Shown here one piece after another: positions 5,658 to 5,778 of a DNA stretch of 5,778 nt. This stretch comes from an uncultured beta proteobacterium. GTDB lineage: Bacteria; Pseudomonadota; Gammaproteobacteria; Burkholderiales; Burkholderiaceae_C. Within the stretch, counting starts at the first letter, position 1; every line of letters begins with the position of its first letter. Position numbers and translations under genes: made by a program. The stretch spans positions 1 to 5,778 of the forward strand of contig CAILKA010000621.1 in NCBI GenBank assembly GCA_903834645.1. Reading direction: 5' to 3'. The notes under the pieces are model-generated. The model had not been told where the DNA came from and made no database searches. It was given only the letters and a program-made list of their open reading frames with translations.

Positions 5658-5778
5658 ATGAACGCCTCCCTCTTCGACCCCCTGCGCGTGGGCGACATCG
5701 ACGTGGCCACGCGCATCGTGATGGCCCCGCTCACGCGCAACCGCGCGCCCGGCGGCGTGCCCCAGCCGCTGATGGCCA
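5658..5778 (+). CDS. Old Yellow Enzyme family NADH:flavin oxidoreductase (alkene reductase), 3' end outside the window
   Basis: Only the first 40 codons are present. They match the start of Old Yellow Enzyme-type flavoproteins: SLFDPLRVGDIDVATRIVMA followed by PLTRNRAPGGVPQPLMA. The MAPLTRNRA segment is the first strand of the TIM barrel that contributes to FMN binding in this family. Members are cytoplasmic, FMN-dependent, and use NAD(P)H to reduce activated C=C bonds or nitro compounds. Length, the substrate-binding His/Asn pair and the catalytic Tyr lie beyond the window, so the NemA/XenA/XenB-type subclass cannot be assigned. The ATG is nine bases after the serine hydrolase stop; the two genes may form a small operon. 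Confidence 0.9.
   Translation, partial: MNASLFDPLRVGDIDVATRIVMAPLTRNRAPGGVPQPLMA

Overview
This window is very GC-rich (well over 70% by eye, not counted) and tightly packed. Third codon positions are almost always G or C. The gene content (RlmJ, a SxxK serine hydrolase, an Old Yellow Enzyme start, a MoxR/VWA pair) and the short SD-poor leaders suggest a betaproteobacterium, most likely of the order Burkholderiales. That placement is inference from style and protein similarity recalled from memory; no search was run.

Left block (1-3312, all + strand) looks like one operon of at least three genes. The first is the 3' part of an unrecognised protein (1-876) with a C-terminal two-helix membrane hairpin. 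It carries a striking in-frame 27-bp tandem repeat at 73-216. Its stop overlaps the GTG start of a MoxR-type AAA+ ATPase (873-1955). A protein of the DUF2201 type follows (1990-3312), with an N-terminal metallopeptidase-like domain and a C-terminal VWA domain. MoxR ATPases are known to act with VWA proteins as chaperone-like or remodelling pairs, so this is probably such a pair with a membrane-associated partner. Two details stand out. The metallopeptidase motif reads HAVLH instead of HExxH. The ATPase and VWA genes are bridged by a 13-codon mini-ORF that overlaps both through ATGA junctions.

Middle (3313-3450) is a short non-coding gap between convergent genes. It holds a GC-rich inverted repeat and an array of 11-bp direct repeats with regularly spaced G-tracts.

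Right block: rlmJ (3451-4293, - strand) encodes the 23S rRNA adenine-2030 N6-methyltransferase and is complete at 280 residues. It is divergent from a beta-lactamase-fold serine hydrolase (4356-5648, + strand). The 62-bp divergent gap contains a 7-bp dyad and -10-like boxes. Nine bases after the hydrolase stop, an Old Yellow Enzyme-type flavin oxidoreductase begins (5658) and runs off the window. These genes look like ordinary housekeeping or metabolic genes with no evident link to the left block.
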